From Burkholderiales bacterium (GTDB lineage Bacteria > Pseudomonadota > Gammaproteobacteria > Burkholderiales > Burkholderiaceae_C), in the NCBI GenBank assembly GCA_947377275.1, contig CANCFV010000019.1, positions 1 through 44,966 on the forward strand: a stretch of 44,966 bases of DNA, given 5' to 3'. Of this stretch, positions 1-10,434 are shown in pieces; positions within the stretch are counted from its first letter, which is position 1, and each line of letters begins with the position of its first letter. Made by a program: the position numbers and the translations under genes. The notes below the pieces were generated by a model, which made no database searches, was not told where the DNA came from, and worked only from the letters and a program-made list of their open reading frames with translations.

Positions 1-1275
1 ATTCCGGACTTCAACGACCTGGTCTTCAATGACGATTGGGCCAATGCATCGGCGGTGCTGCACAGCACCAACAACTTCCCCGAATTCACCGGGCGCATTT
101 GCCCTGCGCCTTGTGAAGCTGCCTGCACCCTGAACGTCAATGATGGCGCGGTCGGCATCAAGTCGATCGAGCACGCGATCATTGACCGCGCTTGGGCCGA
201 AGGTTGGGTTGTGCCTCAGCCTGCCAAGGTCAAGACCGGCAAGAAGGTTGCAATTGTTGGCGCCGGCCCTGCGGGCTTGGCGGCGGCACAGCAGCTGGCC
301 CGTGTCGGCCACGACGTCACGGTGTTCGAGAAGAACGACACCGTGGGCGGCTTGCTGCGCTACGGCATCCCTGACTTCAAGATGGACAAGTCGCACATCG
401 ACCGCCGCGTCAAGCAGCTTGAGCTTGAGGGCGTGGTCTTCAAGACCAACACCATCGTGGGCGACTTGCCCAAGGGCTCGAAGGTCACCAACTGGGCCAC
501 CAGCTCGGTCTCGGCTGAGCAGCTCAAGAAGGACTTCGACGCCGTGCTGCTGAGCGGTGGTTCCGAGCAATCGCGCGACCTGCCTGCACCAGGCCGCGAC
601 CTGGCTGGCATCCATTTCGCGATGGAGTTCCTGCCCATGCAGAACCGTGTCAACGGTGGCGGCAAGGTCAAGGACCAGATCATGGCCACGGGCAAGAACG
701 TGATCGTGATCGGCGGCGGCGACACCGGCTCTGACTGCGTTGGCACCTCGAACCGCCACGGCGCCAAGAGCGTCGTGCAGTTTGAACTGATGCCCATGCC
801 TCCCGAGCAAGAAAACCGCGAGCTGACCTGGCCTTACTGGCCCTACAAGCTGCGCACCTCGTCGAGCCACGACGAAGGTTGCGAGCGCGAGTTCGCCATC
901 CAGACCAAGGAATTCGTGGGCGAAAACGGCAAGGTCACGGGCGTCAAGACCGTGCGCGTCGAGTTCAAGGACGGCAAGTTCAGTGAAGTGCCTGGCTCCG
1001 AGCAAGTGCTCAAGGCCGACTTGGTGCTGCTGGCCATGGGCTTCGTGAACCCTGTGGACACGATCCTGGCTGGCTTCGGTGTCGAAAAAGACGCCCGCGG
1101 CAACGCCAAAGCCTCGACCGACGAAGGTGGCTACACCACCAACGTGGACAAGGTGTTCGCTGCTGGTGACATGCGCCGTGGCCAATCGCTGGTGGTCTGG
1201 GCCATCCGCGAAGGTCGCCAAGCCGCTCGCACCATCGATGCTTACCTGATGGGCGCGAGCACGCTGCCACGCTGA
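1..1275 (+). CDS. gltD: Glutamate synthase (NADPH) small subunit, 5' partial
   Basis: The beta subunit of glutamate synthase passes electrons from NADPH through FAD and iron-sulfur clusters to the large subunit GltB, which makes glutamate from glutamine and 2-oxoglutarate. The reading frame is open from base 1, so the start lies outside the window; 424 residues are visible and roughly 60 are missing against the usual family length. Visible marks are the 4Fe-4S cysteine cluster (CPAPCEAAC, about residues 34-42), an FAD-binding [10 protein letters not shown], a second dinucleotide site [10 protein letters not shown], and the C-terminal [19 protein letters not shown] motif that closes the FAD site. 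gltB is expected just upstream. The gene ends at an intrinsic terminator, so it is probably the last gene of a gltBD operon. Confidence 0.96.
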   Translation: MPDFNDLVFNDDWANASAVLHSTNNFPEFTGRICPAPCEAACTLNVNDGAVGIKSIEHAIIDRAWAEGWVVPQPAKVKTGKKVAIVGAGPAGLAAAQQLARVGHDVTVFEKNDTVGGLLRYGIPDFKMDKSHIDRRVKQLELEGVVFKTNTIVGDLPKGSKVTNWATSSVSAEQLKKDFDAVLLSGGSEQSRDLPAPGRDLAGIHFAMEFLPMQNRVNGGGKVKDQIMATGKNVIVIGGGDTGSDCVGTSNRHGAKSVVQFELMPMPPEQENRELTWPYWPYKLRTSSSHDEGCEREFAIQTKEFVGENGKVTGVKTVRVEFKDGKFSEVPGSEQVLKADLVLLAMGFVNPVDTILAGFGVEKDARGNAKASTDEGGYTTNVDKVFAAGDMRRGQSLVVWAIREGRQAARTIDAYLMGASTLPR

Positions 1276-1349
1276 CCTGATTCGCCCCACGCATGTTGTG
1301 CCCACCCATCGGGGTGCCGAGCGTGGGATGCATGAATCCCCTATGATGA

Positions 1350-1378
1350 AAGGGCTGGTGTTTCACCAGCCCTTTTTC
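1350..1378 (+). terminator. Intrinsic terminator after gltD
   Basis: AAGGGCTGGT (1350-1359) pairs perfectly with ACCAGCCCTT (1365-1374) around a five-base loop, followed by a T tract to 1377. It ends only about seven bases before the ATG chosen for mlaF. Confidence 0.85.
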
Positions 1379-1384
1379 ATTGCC

Positions 1385-2233
1385 ATGTCTCAAGAAACCT
1401 TCCCGTTGCCAGACACAGTCCTGCCTACAAACCAGCCAGAAGCCTTGGTGGAACTGCGCTCGGTCACTTGCGGTTATGGCGATCGCATCATCTTGGAAGA
1501 CATCAACCTGGTGGTGCCTCGCGGCAAAGTGGTCGCCCTGATGGGCACCTCTGGCGGTGGCAAAACCACCGTCTTGCGCCTGATTGGTCGCCAAATCAGC
1601 CCGATGTCGGGCCAGGTGTTGATCGACGGGAAAGACATCGCCCAGCTTGACGCCACAGGCTTGATGGCTGCGCGCCGACGCATGGGCATGCTGTTCCAAT
1701 TCGGGGCCTTGTTCACCGACCTTTCGGTGTTCGAGAACGTGGCTTTCCCGCTGCGCGAGCACACCAAATTGCCAGAGGCCATCTTGCGTGACCTGGTGCT
1801 CATGAAGCTCAATGCCGTGGGGCTGCGTGGCGCGCGCGACCTCATGCCCAGCGAAATCTCTGGCGGCATGTCTCGCCGTGTGGCGCTGGCCCGAGCGATG
1901 GCGCTCGACCCCGAGCTGATGCTGTACGACGAGCCATTCGCCGGCCTGGACCCGATCTCCATGGGCGTGGCTGCTCGCTTGATCCGCGAACTCAACGACA
2001 CGATGGGCTTGACCAGCGTGCTGGTCTCGCACGACGTGGAAGAAACCTTCCTGATCGCAGACCATGTGGTGCTGCTGGCCAACGGCAAAGTCGTGGCCCA
2101 AGGCAGTCCCGTTGAAATGCGTGCCAGCGAGGACCCCTTGGTACGTCAGTTCGTGCATGCGACGCCCGATGGCCCCGTGCGCTTTCACTACCCGGCTGTC
2201 GATGCGGGCAACGATTTCGGGGTGCGCGGATGA
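1385..2233 (+). CDS. mlaF: MlaF, phospholipid ABC transporter ATPase
   Basis: This is the ATPase of the MlaFEDB inner-membrane complex, which moves phospholipids between the outer and inner membranes and maintains outer-membrane lipid asymmetry. The protein has 282 residues. Walker A is GTSGGGKTT at residues 54-62, the signature is ISGGM in place of LSGGQ (as in other MlaF proteins), Walker B is [13 protein letters not shown], and the switch histidine lies in SHDVEE. The family-typical [17 protein letters not shown] stretch around the Q-loop is present. The start at 1385 fits family length, but the region just upstream is a terminator stem and T tract with no ribosome binding site. GTG 1448, behind AGAAG, is an alternative that removes 21 poorly conserved residues. 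The 3' end overlaps mlaE by four bases (ATGA), so the two are translationally coupled. Confidence 0.93.
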   Translation: MSQETFPLPDTVLPTNQPEALVELRSVTCGYGDRIILEDINLVVPRGKVVALMGTSGGGKTTVLRLIGRQISPMSGQVLIDGKDIAQLDATGLMAARRRMGMLFQFGALFTDLSVFENVAFPLREHTKLPEAILRDLVLMKLNAVGLRGARDLMPSEISGGMSRRVALARAMALDPELMLYDEPFAGLDPISMGVAARLIRELNDTMGLTSVLVSHDVEETFLIADHVVLLANGKVVAQGSPVEMRASEDPLVRQFVHATPDGPVRFHYPAVDAGNDFGVRG

Positions 2234-3015
2234 TCGCTTGGCTCAACCCCGTCCGTGTGGGCGCCGCCGTGCGTGGCAAGGTCTCTGACATTGGCTACGC
2301 CACACGCCTGTTTTTGCGTTTGTTCACCACCCTGAGCGCCACTTTGCGCCGTCCGCGTTTGCTGGCCGAGCAGTTGTTTTTTCTGGGCAATTACTCACTG
2401 GCCATCATCGTGGTCTCGGGCTTGTTCGTGGGTTTCGTGCTCAGCTTGCAGGGCTACTACATCCTGCAGCGCTACGGCTCCAGCGAGGCTTTGGGCCTGA
2501 TGGTGGCCTTGTCGCTGGTGCGCGAGCTGGGGCCGGTGGTCGCTGCCTTGCTGTTTGCGGGGCGGGCTGGCACCGCCTTGACCGCTGGCATCGGCCTGAT
2601 GAAAGCAGGTGAACAGCTCGCCGCCATGGACATGATGGCGGTCGATCCGGTTCAGCGGGTGTTGGCGCCGCGCTTTTGGGCGGGCTTGATCGCCATGCCC
2701 TTGCTGGCAGCGGTGTTCTCGGCCGTCGGGATCTTGGGTGGCTGGCTGGTGGGCGTGGTGCTCATCGGCGTCGACACCGGTGCGTTCTGGTCTCAGATGC
2801 AAAGCGGTGTCGATGTTTGGCAAGACGTGGGCAATGGGCTGATCAAGAGCCTGGTGTTTGGATTGACCGTCACTTTCGTGGCGCTCTTCCAAGGCTACGA
2901 GTGTCAGCCGACGCCCGAAGGGGTGTCGTTGGCGACCACGCGCACGGTCGTGATGGCCTCGCTGGCCGTGTTGGCGTTGGACTTCGTGTTGACGGCCATG
3001 ATGTTCTCGATCTGA
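2230..3015 (+). CDS. mlaE: MlaE, phospholipid ABC transporter permease
   Basis: This is the integral membrane permease of the Mla complex. The 261-residue protein contains the MlaE-family core [20 protein letters not shown] followed by [17 protein letters not shown], which form the coupling region facing the ATPase. Several hydrophobic helices are evident, including one near residues 55-80 ([17 protein letters not shown]) and others at 150-185, 205-225 and 240-260. The start overlaps the mlaF stop (ATGA at 2230). mlaD follows 28 bases downstream, so the gene sits inside the operon. Length and motifs match the family, with no sign of damage. Confidence 0.95.
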   Translation: MIAWLNPVRVGAAVRGKVSDIGYATRLFLRLFTTLSATLRRPRLLAEQLFFLGNYSLAIIVVSGLFVGFVLSLQGYYILQRYGSSEALGLMVALSLVRELGPVVAALLFAGRAGTALTAGIGLMKAGEQLAAMDMMAVDPVQRVLAPRFWAGLIAMPLLAAVFSAVGILGGWLVGVVLIGVDTGAFWSQMQSGVDVWQDVGNGLIKSLVFGLTVTFVALFQGYECQPTPEGVSLATTRTVVMASLAVLALDFVLTAMMFSI

Positions 3016-3043
3016 TCGAGGCGTGGCTGCAAGGACAAGAGAT

Positions 3044-3526
3044 ATGCAGAAATCAAAACATGACGTGTGGGTGGGATTGTTCGTGCTGATTGGCGCGGCG
3101 GCCATCCTGTTCCTGGCCCTCAAGGCGGGCAACTTGCTGACCCTGTCGTTCGACTCGGGCTACACCGTGGTCGCGCGCTTTGACAACATCGGTGGGCTCA
3201 AGCGCCAGGCGGCCGTGAAAAGCGCCGGCGTGGTCTTGGGCCGCGTGCAGTCCATCACCTTTGACAGCAAAACCTACCAGGCCCAGGTCGAGATGACCCT
3301 CAACAAGGGCGTCAATTTCCCGAAAGACAGTTCAGCCAAGATCCTCACCGCCGGTCTGCTCGGAGAGCAGTACATTGGTTTGGAGCCTGGCTATGGTGAG
3401 ACGAACCTCGTCCAAGGTGACGACATCAAGAGCACCCAATCGGCCATCGTGCTGGAAAATCTGATCAGTCAGTTCCTCTACAGCAAAGCGGCTGACGGCA
3501 CTGGCGGCAAGGAAGGGCAGAAATGA
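3044..3526 (+). CDS. mlaD: MlaD, MCE-domain phospholipid-binding protein
   Basis: MlaD is anchored in the inner membrane by one N-terminal helix and forms a periplasmic hexameric MCE ring that channels phospholipid to or from MlaC. The protein has 160 residues. The membrane helix spans about residues 9-30 and is followed by the MCE domain, with VVARFDNIGGLKRQAAVKSAG and the family-typical LLGEQYIGLEPG. The start at 3044 is preferred to an in-frame start seven codons earlier because AAGGACAAGAG lies just upstream and the protein then begins directly with the short cytoplasmic tail and helix. Its stop overlaps the start of mlaA by four bases (ATGA at 3523). Confidence 0.94.
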   Translation: MQKSKHDVWVGLFVLIGAAAILFLALKAGNLLTLSFDSGYTVVARFDNIGGLKRQAAVKSAGVVLGRVQSITFDSKTYQAQVEMTLNKGVNFPKDSSAKILTAGLLGEQYIGLEPGYGETNLVQGDDIKSTQSAIVLENLISQFLYSKAADGTGGKEGQK

Positions 3527-4347
3527 CAGACTTCACGCGCCGCACTTCGCAAGGTTTTGCCCGGGCTGTCGTGTGCGTGGCCTTGGCATGCACCGCAGGC
3601 TTGCAAGGCTGCGCCACAGCGCAGAACCAAGGCGACCCCATTGAGCCGTGGAACCGCCAGGTGTTTTCGTTCAACGAGACGCTGGACGAGAACGTGCTCA
3701 AGCCGGTGTCCAAGGGCTATGTGAATGTCACGCCAGAGCCTGTGCGCACCGCTGTGGGCAATGTGTTTGGCAACATCCGCGACATCTGGTCAACGGCCAA
3801 CCTGTTCTTGCAGGGGCGTTTCCGCGATGGCACCTTGGGCATCATCCGTGTCAGCGTCAACAGCACCTTGGGTTTGGCGGGGCTGATCGACCTGGCGACG
3901 CCCATGCAGCTTGACCGCCCCAATGAAGATTTCGGCCAGACCCTGGGCGTGTGGGGCTTCAAGCCCGGCGCTTACATCGTGTGGCCTTTGCTGGGCCCTT
4001 CGACGCTGCGCGACTCCGCAGGCATCCCGGGTGACATGATTTTTTCTGCCAGCAGCCTGGCAAGCACCTCAGCAGGTGCCAATGGGCTGCGAGCGCTGCA
4101 GATCGTCAACACCCGCGCCAGCTTGCTCAGGGCGTCGAACCTGCTGGACGATGTCGCTCTCGACAAATACGCTTTTGTGCGCGAGGCCTACCTGCAACGC
4201 CGCCAGAACCTGATTTACGAGGGCTTCCCGCCCGAGGACGATCTGCCAGAACCTCAGGACTCAACGGCATATGAGAAGGATGCGCCTGAGCCTGCGGCCA
4301 CGCCAGCGGCACCCGCTGCCGCCTCAGGTGCTTCTGCGCCGAACTGA
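3523..4347 (+). CDS. mlaA: MlaA (VacJ) outer-membrane lipoprotein
   Basis: MlaA is the outer-membrane lipoprotein that removes mislocalised phospholipid from the outer leaflet and hands it to MlaC. The 274-residue product has a lipoprotein signal peptide with the lipobox LQGC (lipidated Cys near residue 29). The VacJ signatures follow: DPIEPWNRQVFSFNETLDE, NVFGNIRDIWSTAN, LDRPNEDFGQTLGVWG and GPSTLRDSAG. A low-complexity Ala/Pro tail ends the protein. In E. coli mlaA lies apart from mlaFEDCB; here it sits between mlaD and mlaC, so the whole pathway is made from one transcript. Confidence 0.95.
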   Translation: MTDFTRRTSQGFARAVVCVALACTAGLQGCATAQNQGDPIEPWNRQVFSFNETLDENVLKPVSKGYVNVTPEPVRTAVGNVFGNIRDIWSTANLFLQGRFRDGTLGIIRVSVNSTLGLAGLIDLATPMQLDRPNEDFGQTLGVWGFKPGAYIVWPLLGPSTLRDSAGIPGDMIFSASSLASTSAGANGLRALQIVNTRASLLRASNLLDDVALDKYAFVREAYLQRRQNLIYEGFPPEDDLPEPQDSTAYEKDAPEPAATPAAPAAASGASAPN

Positions 4348-4467
4348 GTCCGGCGGCGTCTTCACCTGACTTTGCATTTCGATGAGAACGGCTGTGTCCA
4401 CCACGCAAGCACCCCTTGCGTTGAGACACCATGCCAATGGGCCTTCGCAGGCCCGAAGGAACCCCAC

Positions 4468-5151
4468 ATGAACCACACTGTTTCGTTTGCCGCTCGTCAA
4501 ATCACCGCTTGCGCCCTGGCTTGTGCCGCCGCGCTGAGCTTGCCTGCCTGGGCAGCCGATGCCTCTTCGGCCGCAGCCACCACGGGCTCCGCGGCCTTGC
4601 TGGCCACGCCCGATGGCTTCATCAAGGTCATCACGGCCGACATGTTCGCGGCGATCAAGTCCGACAAGGCCATCCAGGCCGGTGACATCCGCCGCGTGGT
4701 GGCTTTGGTCGACGCCAAGGTCATGCCCGTGGTGAACTTCCAGCGCATGACCGCATCGGCCGTGGGCCGCGGCTGGCGCCAAGCCACGCCCGAACAGCAA
4801 AAGCGTTTGCAAGAAGAGTTCAAGACCCTGCTGGTCTACACCTACGCTGGTGCGGCAGCACAGATCAAGGACCAGACGATCGAGTACAAGCCCATGCGCA
4901 ACCGACCTGAGGACACCGATGTGGTGGTTCGCACGGTGGTGCGCGGCAAGGGCGACCCGATCGAGTTGAACTACCGCCTTGAAAAGGCCGGCGATGGCTG
5001 GAAGATCTACGACGTCAATGTGCTGGGTGCCTGGTTGGTGCAAACGTACCAAAGCAGCTTCGCGCAAGAGGTCAATGCCAGCGGCATCGACGGTTTGATC
5101 GCCAAGCTGGTTGAGCGCAACAAGCAACTGGCCAGCAAGAAGGCGAGTTGA
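4468..5151 (+). CDS. mlaC: MlaC, periplasmic phospholipid carrier
   Basis: MlaC is the soluble periplasmic protein that ferries phospholipid between MlaA in the outer membrane and MlaFEDB in the inner membrane. The product has 227 residues with a Sec signal peptide ending near LPAWAADA (about residue 27). The mature part shows MlaC-family features, including DAKVMPVVNFQRMTASAVGR, WRQATPEQQKRLQEEFKTLL and the C-terminal WKIYDVNVLGAWLVQTYQSS. The start at 4468 was chosen because GAAGGA precedes it and the signal peptide begins there; the frame stays open upstream to 4372 but that part is not signal-like. The 120-base gap after mlaA shows no terminator. Confidence 0.95.
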   Translation: MNHTVSFAARQITACALACAAALSLPAWAADASSAAATTGSAALLATPDGFIKVITADMFAAIKSDKAIQAGDIRRVVALVDAKVMPVVNFQRMTASAVGRGWRQATPEQQKRLQEEFKTLLVYTYAGAAAQIKDQTIEYKPMRNRPEDTDVVVRTVVRGKGDPIELNYRLEKAGDGWKIYDVNVLGAWLVQTYQSSFAQEVNASGIDGLIAKLVERNKQLASKKAS

Positions 5152-5154
5152 TCG

Positions 5155-5442
5155 ATGTTGCTGCTGCCTGCCGTCATCACCCACGCCGAGGTGCCGCACG
5201 TGCTGCGTTTGTTCAAGCAGACGCTGGACCAGGCTGCCGGCAAAGGTCCGGTGGACGCCGCCATGTTGACGGTCGATGGCTCGGCGCTGCAGCACTTTGA
5301 CTCCAGCGCCCTGGCGGTGCTGCTGGAGTGTCAGCGCATGGCCAGGGGCAAGGGCAGGGCATTTGCAGTGCAGTCCCTGCCAGTCAAGTTGACTGAGCTG
5401 GCGCGCCTTTATGGCGTCGACGCTTTGCTGCAGTCAGCCTGA
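5155..5442 (+). CDS. mlaB: MlaB, STAS-domain subunit of the Mla transporter
   Basis: This small cytoplasmic STAS protein binds the MlaF ATPase and stabilises the MlaFEDB complex. It has 95 residues covering one STAS domain, with the conserved LTVDGSALQHFDSSALAVLL segment (beta strand, loop and the Ser-containing helix) and a C-terminal LARLYGVDALL. The start is three bases after the mlaC stop, with AAGGCGAG as ribosome binding site inside the mlaC end. It is the last gene of the mla operon and converges with zwf 33 bases on. Sequence conservation is modest, as usual for STAS subunits; the identification rests on domain plus position. Confidence 0.88.
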   Translation: MLLLPAVITHAEVPHVLRLFKQTLDQAAGKGPVDAAMLTVDGSALQHFDSSALAVLLECQRMARGKGRAFAVQSLPVKLTELARLYGVDALLQSA

Positions 5443-5475
5443 TCGGGTCCGAGGGGTCGTTTTGCCCCACCGAAC

Positions 5476-6942
<1,467 letters not shown>

Positions 6943-7091
6943 GGTGTGGATGCGAAGGTGAACGAAGGGGCCGTGAGTCGGGCGCGTGCAACCGAAGCCT
7001 TGTCATGATTTGGTTGCAGAATTAAGGAAACGATAATGCAAATTCAGCCGGTCAGTGGGTGCAAACAGCGCCGACTTGGCCTGTATCTTGT

Positions 7092-7120
7092 ATCTCAAGC
7101 CTCAAAATGGCCATTGAGAT
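7092..7120. promoter_or_regulatory. Inverted repeat in the zwf-tal intergenic region
   Basis: ATCTCAA (7092-7098) and TTGAGAT (7114-7120) form a perfect seven-base inverted repeat with a 15-base spacer. A ten-base palindrome AATGGCCATT (7106-7115) overlaps its right arm. The site lies 24 bases before the tal ATG, where a repressor could act on tal-pgi. No known operator consensus was recognised, so this is a candidate only. Confidence 0.3.
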
Positions 7121-7143
7121 CGCATTCAGAGACTTTGAATTCC

Positions 7144-8100
7144 ATGACATCGCAACTCGATCAGCTCAAGTCCTACACCACCGTGGTCGCCGACACCGGC
7201 GATTTCAAGCAACTGGCGCAGTTCACGCCGCAAGATGCCACCACCAACCCGTCCTTGATCCTCAAGGCGGTGCAAAAGCCCGATTACGCGCCCTTGTTGG
7301 CCGACACCGTGGCCGCCCACCCTGGCGCTGCGCTGGACGAGATCGTCGACCAGGTGCTGGTGCGCTTTGGCCTGGAGATCCTCAAGGTGGTGCCCGGCCG
7401 TGTCTCGACCGAGGTCGATGCCCGTTTGAGCTTTGACACCACCGCCACGCTGGCCCGAGCGCGTCGCATCATGGCCTTGTACGAAGCCGCTGGCATCGGC
7501 CGCGACCGCGTGCTCATCAAGATCGCCGCCACCTGGGAGGGCATCCAGGCTGCGCGCGTGCTTGAGCAAGAGGGCATTCATTGCAACCTGACCTTGCTGT
7601 TCGCCTTTGCCCAGGCGCGCGCTTGCGGCGATGCCCAGGTGCAGCTGATTTCGCCCTTCGTGGGCCGCATCTACGACTGGCACAAAAAGACCGCTGGCGC
7701 GGCCTGGGTTGAGGCCGACATGGCCGGCGCCAATGACCCCGGCGTGCAGTCGGTGGCCCGCATTTACGAGCATTACAAGCAGCATGGCGTGCGCACCGAG
7801 GTGATGGGCGCCAGCTTCCGCAATGTGGGCCAGATCCTGGCCTTGGCGGGCTGCGATTTGCTCACCATCAGTCCCGATTTGCTGGCGATCTTGCAAGCGG
7901 CCGACGGCAACGCTCAGCCGGTGGCTCGCGCCTTGAGCGCTACAGCCAGCACCCAGCCTGCACAGCCCGCTTTGAGCGAGGCCGAGTTCCGCTTTCAGCT
8001 CAACGACGACGCCATGGCCACCGAGAAGCTGGCCGAAGGCATCCGTGCGTTTGCGGTGGACGCTGGCAAGCTCGACGCCCTGATCTTGGCCCAACGCTGA
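7144..8100 (+). CDS. tal: Transaldolase
   Basis: Transaldolase moves a dihydroxyacetone unit between sugar phosphates (sedoheptulose 7-phosphate plus glyceraldehyde 3-phosphate to erythrose 4-phosphate plus fructose 6-phosphate) in the non-oxidative pentose phosphate pathway. The product has 318 residues, matching the TalB subfamily of about 317. DATTNPSL near residue 31 is the family signature, and the Schiff-base lysine is Lys126 in [12 protein letters not shown]. The start at 7144 ([10 protein letters not shown]) agrees with TalB N-termini; the frame is open upstream but that stretch is not conserved. pgi follows 17 bases later, so the two form an operon. Confidence 0.97.
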   Translation: MTSQLDQLKSYTTVVADTGDFKQLAQFTPQDATTNPSLILKAVQKPDYAPLLADTVAAHPGAALDEIVDQVLVRFGLEILKVVPGRVSTEVDARLSFDTTATLARARRIMALYEAAGIGRDRVLIKIAATWEGIQAARVLEQEGIHCNLTLLFAFAQARACGDAQVQLISPFVGRIYDWHKKTAGAAWVEADMAGANDPGVQSVARIYEHYKQHGVRTEVMGASFRNVGQILALAGCDLLTISPDLLAILQAADGNAQPVARALSATASTQPAQPALSEAEFRFQLNDDAMATEKLAEGIRAFAVDAGKLDALILAQR

Positions 8101-8117
8101 AAAGAGGCGAGCCGAAC

Positions 8118-9758
8118 ATGACTTATCCCCGTTGCGACCAGACCGTCGCCTGGTCGGCCCTGAGTGGCCACCATGAAGCCCACGGCAGAGATTTTGACCT
8201 GCGCCAGGTGTTTGCCGACAACCCCGATCGCGTGACGCAGTTGTCGGTGTCGGCGCCCGAGATGCTGGCCGACCTGTCTCGCGCCCATTGGGACGTGGCC
8301 ACCCAGCACCACTTGCTGGACTTGGCACGCGAATGCCAGATCGAGGCCCGCCGCGATGCCATGCTGGCCGGCGAGCCCATCAACACCACCGAAGGCCGTG
8401 CGGTGTTGCACACGGCCTTGCGCGCTCCACGTGGCGAGGCGCCGTTCAGCGACGATGTGCACAACGTGCTCGACCGCATGCTGGCGTTTGTGGACGGCGT
8501 GCGGGCCACGGCGGGTGGCACAGCCTCGGGCCACATCCGTGACGTGGTCAACATCGGCATTGGGGGATCTGACCTCGGGCCGCAAATGGTGGTGCCTGCG
8601 CTGGACGCCTTTGTGCATGCGGGCTTGAACTTCCACTTCGTCTCGAACGTCGATGGGCAAGACCTGGCTGCGGTGCTGCGCAAGGTGCGCCCCGAGCACA
8701 CGCTGTTCATCATCGCGTCCAAAACCTTCACCACGCAAGAGACCATGGCCAATGCGCAAGCGGCCAAGCAGTGGTTCATCGAGCAGGGCGGGCAAGACAT
8801 CGGCCACCACTTCGTGGCCACCACCACCAACGTGGTGGGCGCCGCCGAGTTTGGCATCACCACCACCTTTGGGTTTTGGGACTGGGTGGGCGGCCGTTTC
8901 TCGATGTGGTCGTCGATTGGTTTGCCCATTGCGCTGGCTTTGGGCAGCGAGCACTTCCGCGCCATGCTGGACGGGGCTCATGCCATGGACCGCCACTTTG
9001 CCGAGGCCCCCTTGGCGCAGAACCTGCCGATTTGGCTGGGCCTGCTCGACGTCTGGTATCGCAACTTCAAGGGCTACAGCAGCCGTTGCGTCTCGCCTTA
9101 CCACCATGGTCTGCGCCGCTTGCCGGCGTATCTGCAGCAGCTGGTGATGGAGAGCAATGGCAAGCGCGTCGATGCGCAGGGCAACGCCGTGCCTTACGCC
9201 ACCAGCGAAGTCGTTTGGGGCGAGCCAGGCACCAATGGCCAGCATGCCTTCTACCAAATGCTGCACCAGGGCACCGACGTGATCCCGGTCGAGTTCATCT
9301 TGGTCAAACACGCCAGCTACCGCGACCCGGCCAGCTTGTCGCCCGCCTTGCGCGCCTTGCTGAAGCAGCAGCACCACATGCTGCTGGCCAATGGGCTGGC
9401 CCAGGCGCAGGCGCTGATGTGGGGCAAAACCGCCGAAGAGGCCATTTTGGAAAAAGCGCCGACGGCGTCTAAGGACCTGCCCCCCGAGGTCATTGCCCGC
9501 CACCGCACCTTCCCGGGCAACCGCCCCAGCTTGAGCCTGCTGCTGGACGAAGTCAATCCTCGATCGCTCGGCGCGCTGGTGGCCTTGCACGAGCACCGCA
9601 CCTTCGTGAGTGGCGCCCTGTGGGGCATCAACTCTTTCGACCAATGGGGTGTGGAGCTGGGCAAGGTCATGTGCAAGGAGCTGCTGCCCCGGCTGGCCTC
9701 GGGCGACACCACAGGATTGGATGTGGCCACCGCGGCCATGATCGAGCGCCTGCGCTGA
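8118..9758 (+). CDS. pgi: Glucose-6-phosphate isomerase
   Basis: The enzyme interconverts glucose 6-phosphate and fructose 6-phosphate, linking glycolysis/gluconeogenesis with the zwf and tal reactions encoded beside it. It has 546 residues, the normal bacterial length. Signatures include GIGGSDLGPQMV, ASKTFTTQETMANA, GGRFSMWSSIGLPIAL, the catalytic-region TNGQHAFYQMLHQG and the C-terminal FDQWGVELGK. AGAGGCGAG upstream of the ATG serves as the ribosome binding site. It is the second gene of the tal-pgi operon, and a HAD phosphatase gene follows 19 bases on. Confidence 0.97.
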   Translation: MTYPRCDQTVAWSALSGHHEAHGRDFDLRQVFADNPDRVTQLSVSAPEMLADLSRAHWDVATQHHLLDLARECQIEARRDAMLAGEPINTTEGRAVLHTALRAPRGEAPFSDDVHNVLDRMLAFVDGVRATAGGTASGHIRDVVNIGIGGSDLGPQMVVPALDAFVHAGLNFHFVSNVDGQDLAAVLRKVRPEHTLFIIASKTFTTQETMANAQAAKQWFIEQGGQDIGHHFVATTTNVVGAAEFGITTTFGFWDWVGGRFSMWSSIGLPIALALGSEHFRAMLDGAHAMDRHFAEAPLAQNLPIWLGLLDVWYRNFKGYSSRCVSPYHHGLRRLPAYLQQLVMESNGKRVDAQGNAVPYATSEVVWGEPGTNGQHAFYQMLHQGTDVIPVEFILVKHASYRDPASLSPALRALLKQQHHMLLANGLAQAQALMWGKTAEEAILEKAPTASKDLPPEVIARHRTFPGNRPSLSLLLDEVNPRSLGALVALHEHRTFVSGALWGINSFDQWGVELGKVMCKELLPRLASGDTTGLDVATAAMIERLR

Positions 9759-9777
9759 CCCCCAAGGATTTCACAGC

Positions 9778-10422
9778 ATGAACAAGGCTTTCTCCGCGCC
9801 GCAGGCGGTGGTGTTTGATTTTGGTGGCGTGTTGTTCAACTGGCAGCCTTTGAAGCTGATCCAGTCGGTGCTGCCGCACCATGCCAGTGACGATGCCCAG
9901 GCTGCCGAGCTGGCCGCCTTGGTGTTTCAATCCTTTGTGCCGGGCAGCGATTGGTCTGAATTTGACCGTGGTGCATTCAGCTGGGACGAAGTCGCTTCTC
10001 GCATCTCGACGCGAACGGGCCTGCCAGAGGTGGACGTGCGTGAGCTGATGTCGGCCATCCCGCCGCACCTGGCGCCCATGCAAGACACGGTGGCTTGGCT
10101 AGAGCGCCTGGCCAGCCAGGGCACGCGCCTGCATTTTTTGTCGAACATGCCGCAGCCTTATGCGGAGTTTCTGCAGCGCGAGCACGCGTTCTTGCGGCAC
10201 TTCGAGAGCGGTGTGTTTTCGTGCGATGTGGGGCAGGTCAAGCCCAATGCCGACATCTTCCACACCACGGCCGAGCAGCTTGGCCTGGACGCCACCCAGT
10301 GTGTGTTCATCGACGACAACGCCCACAACATCACCACGGCCTTGGGGCTGGGCTGGCGTGCGGTGCGTTTTGTGGACGCAGCCCAGGCTGAAGCCGAGCT
10401 GCAGCAGCGCGGCTGGCTCTGA
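9778..10422 (+). CDS. HAD-superfamily (subclass IA, YihX-like) phosphatase
   Basis: A cytoplasmic haloacid dehalogenase-type hydrolase of 214 residues, probably a sugar phosphate phosphatase. Motif I is VFDFGGVLF: the first Asp is the nucleophile, while the usual second Asp is Gly, as in YihX-type enzymes (DLGNVI). Motif II is FLSNMP, motif III includes KPNADIF, and motif IV is FIDDNAHNI. AAGGA lies upstream of the ATG. The gene trails pgi by 19 bases and is probably cotranscribed, which would fit a hexose phosphate substrate; YihX of E. coli is known to act on alpha-glucose 1-phosphate. The exact substrate cannot be read from the sequence. Confidence 0.82.
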   Translation: MNKAFSAPQAVVFDFGGVLFNWQPLKLIQSVLPHHASDDAQAAELAALVFQSFVPGSDWSEFDRGAFSWDEVASRISTRTGLPEVDVRELMSAIPPHLAPMQDTVAWLERLASQGTRLHFLSNMPQPYAEFLQREHAFLRHFESGVFSCDVGQVKPNADIFHTTAEQLGLDATQCVFIDDNAHNITTALGLGWRAVRFVDAAQAEAELQQRGWL

Positions 10423-10434
10423 TCAGTCTGCTGA

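Noticed and set aside
7126-9644. Long minus-strand frames opposite tal and pgi (400 and 549 codons)
   Set aside because: Both are shadows of well-identified enzymes; their translations are His/Gln/Gly-rich and match no family I recognise.
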